Shown one piece after another: positions 49,641 through 51,006 of a stretch of DNA of 51,006 nucleotides. Positions within the stretch are counted from its first letter, which is position 1, and every line of letters begins with the position of its first letter. A program made the position numbers and the translations under genes. The DNA is from Firmicutes bacterium CAG:646. Its GTDB lineage: Bacteria > Bacillota > Clostridia > Lachnospirales > Lachnospiraceae. The stretch covers positions 11,302-62,307 of the forward strand of contig HF995379.1 in assembly GCA_000432335.1 (NCBI GenBank), written 5' to 3'. The notes below the pieces were generated by a model that made no database searches, was not told where the DNA came from, and was given only the letters and a program-made list of their open reading frames with translations.

Positions 49641-51006
49641 ATGGATGCATTGGTACAACCTTTATATAATCTGGCTGAATTCGAGGAAATTCAAAAACAG
49701 ATCTTAAAACCGGGAATCGTACAGGTTTCCGGTTGTCTGGATGCTCAGAAAGCCCATTTTGCCAATGGGTTTTCCGGGGAATTTCCTTTTCGTCTGATTA
49801 TTACGGAAAATGATCTGAAGGCGAAGGAGGTCTATGAGGATTATCGGCTGTATGATCCGGAGGTCTTATTCTATCCGGCTCGTGACCTTATTTTTTATCA
49901 GGCGGATATTCATGGAAATTTGATTACAAAACAGAGGATTCAGGTATTGCAGGCGCTTCTGGAGAGAAAAGAAGTGACGGTGATCGCATCGATTGACAGT
50001 TGTCTTGATTATCTGATTCCTCTGGAGTTATGGAAAAACAGAGCCATTCATTTCTACAATGACAGTGAAATTTCTCTGGATCAGATGAAAACGGAGCTGG
50101 TAGAGCTGGGATATGAGCGGACGACGCAGGTGGAGGTGCCGGGACAATTTTCTATCCGGGGCGGGATTATGGATATCTTTCCTCTTACGGAGGAAAATCC
50201 CTGGAGAATCGAGCTGTGGGGAGACGAGATCGACTCTATCCGAAGCTTTGATGTGGAAAGTCAGCGTTCCATTGAAAATCTGGAAGAAATTATTATTTAT
50301 CCGGCTACGGAAATGGTTTTGGATGAGCAGACGATCGCTGCAGGGCTGAAAGCCATAGAGAAAGAAGCGAAAGCTCTGCAGAAGAAGCTGAGAGATGAAT
50401 TTAAGACGGAAGAAGCAGCCCGGGTCAAAAATGTGGCGGAAGAAATTCAAGATCAGATGCGGGAATTTGAGCATTTTACAGGAGCAGAAAGCTTTATTCA
50501 TTATTTCTACAAAAATACCGTAGGATTTTTGGATTATTTTCCGGAAAATACGCTGGTGGTGCTGGACGAGGTAGTGCGTCTGGGAGAACACGCGAAAGCC
50601 ACCGAGGAAGAATTTCGGGAGAGTATGATTCATCGTCTGGAAAAGGGATATCTGCTTCCAGGACAGACGAATCTGATCTGTCGGTATCAGGAAATTCTTC
50701 ATAAGTTTCATCAGATGCACACCCTTTCCCTGTCTTTGATGGAGCCGGTGGGTGTGGGCTGGGAGGTTGCCAGAGAGGTTCAGGTGACGGTAAAATCTGT
50801 CAACCCATATCACAATAGCTTTGAGATGCTTCTGAAAGATCTGAAGCAATGGAAAAAAGCGGGTTATCAGACGCTCCTTCTGTCGCCTTCCAGAACGAGA
50901 GCAGCCCGCCTGGCAGAAGAACTTCAGGGAGAAGACCTGGCGGCATTTTACAGTGAGGATCCCAAACGACTGATACAGCCGGGAGAGATCAAGGTGGTCT
51001 GCGGTC
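49641..51006 (+). CDS. mfd: Transcription-repair coupling factor, N-terminal part
   Basis: The open frame runs from ATG 49641 off the right edge, about 455 codons of a protein that normally has ~1150. UvrB-like domain landmarks are VSGCLDAQKAHF, the VLFYPARDLIFY strand, VTVIASIDSCL, and FSIRGGIMDIFPLTEENPWRIELWGDEID, the Mfd/UvrB RxGxDIFP block. It frees stalled RNA polymerase and recruits repair proteins. Conserved position directly after pth. Cut by the window end. Confidence 0.9.
   Translation, partial: MDALVQPLYNLAEFEEIQKQILKPGIVQVSGCLDAQKAHFANGFSGEFPFRLIITENDLKAKEVYEDYRLYDPEVLFYPARDLIFYQADIHGNLITKQRIQVLQALLERKEVTVIASIDSCLDYLIPLELWKNRAIHFYNDSEISLDQMKTELVELGYERTTQVEVPGQFSIRGGIMDIFPLTEENPWRIELWGDEIDSIRSFDVESQRSIENLEEIIIYPATEMVLDEQTIAAGLKAIEKEAKALQKKLRDEFKTEEAARVKNVAEEIQDQMREFEHFTGAESFIHYFYKNTVGFLDYFPENTLVVLDEVVRLGEHAKATEEEFRESMIHRLEKGYLLPGQTNLICRYQEILHKFHQMHTLSLSLMEPVGVGWEVAREVQVTVKSVNPYHNSFEMLLKDLKQWKKAGYQTLLLSPSRTRAARLAEELQGEDLAAFYSEDPKRLIQPGEIKVVCG

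Overview
The window looks like a chromosome segment of a gut Lachnospiraceae (Clostridia; Blautia / Mediterraneibacter-like). The evidence is a methionyl T-box leader, canonical sigma-A promoters with 17-bp spacers, a YesM/YesN-type two-component system, a GH112 lacto-N-biose phosphorylase module, a Hol-Tox type I toxin, and Tn1549-like plasmid/ICE backbone genes (DUF3789-like, DUF6017-like, ParM). The family assignment is inference; no rRNA or other taxonomic marker is present.

Layout. 1-2.1 kb: end of azlCD, a DUF2752 protein and a DUF4234/zinc-ribbon membrane protein. 2.2-3.7 kb: an AT-rich three-gene cassette of unknown function (DUF4869-like protein, very small P-loop ATPase, possible TOPRIM-like protein) between strong hairpins. 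3.8-5.2 kb (minus): a PurF-like protein lacking the N-terminal catalytic cysteine. 5.2-17.15 kb: a RiPP (ribosomal peptide) island with two radical SAM enzymes, a carrier-protein-like gene, a 29-codon precursor ending in CCTIW that is too small for usual gene calling, a subtilase fused to a P-loop domain, two ABC exporters, a BtrH-like protein, and a third ABC exporter that is a truncated pseudogene. 17.15-19.69 kb: the remnant of a conjugative element, whose parM runs in frame into a GH112 phosphorylase that has lost its own N-terminus. 21.4-24.1 kb: further gene decay (Rpn-type PD-(D/E)XK nuclease pseudogene, internally deleted iolG) inside an inositol/aldolase/dehydrogenase operon.

26.3-34.9 kb is mostly housekeeping: T-box-metG-tatD, a zinc-ribbon membrane protein, an intergenic hairpin array bounded by a 20-bp direct repeat, and a TetR-GH13-glgB operon with a clear operator over its promoter. 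34.9-35.2 kb holds a compact type I toxin-antitoxin locus. 35.5-45.6 kb is a host-glycan system: AraC-type response regulator, YesM-like sensor kinase, lipoprotein, two LplB/YtcP-type permeases, GH20 hexosaminidase and GH29 fucosidase. 45.7-51 kb: threonine aldolase (minus), two adjacent CobW/COG0523-type GTPases (one with a long His/Cys metal-binding insert), pth and the start of mfd.

The most promising undescribed systems are the CCTIW radical-SAM RiPP cluster and the 2.2-3.7 kb ATPase/TOPRIM-like cassette. The ParM::GH112 chimera is the most striking structural oddity. All family assignments come from reading motifs; no database search was run.
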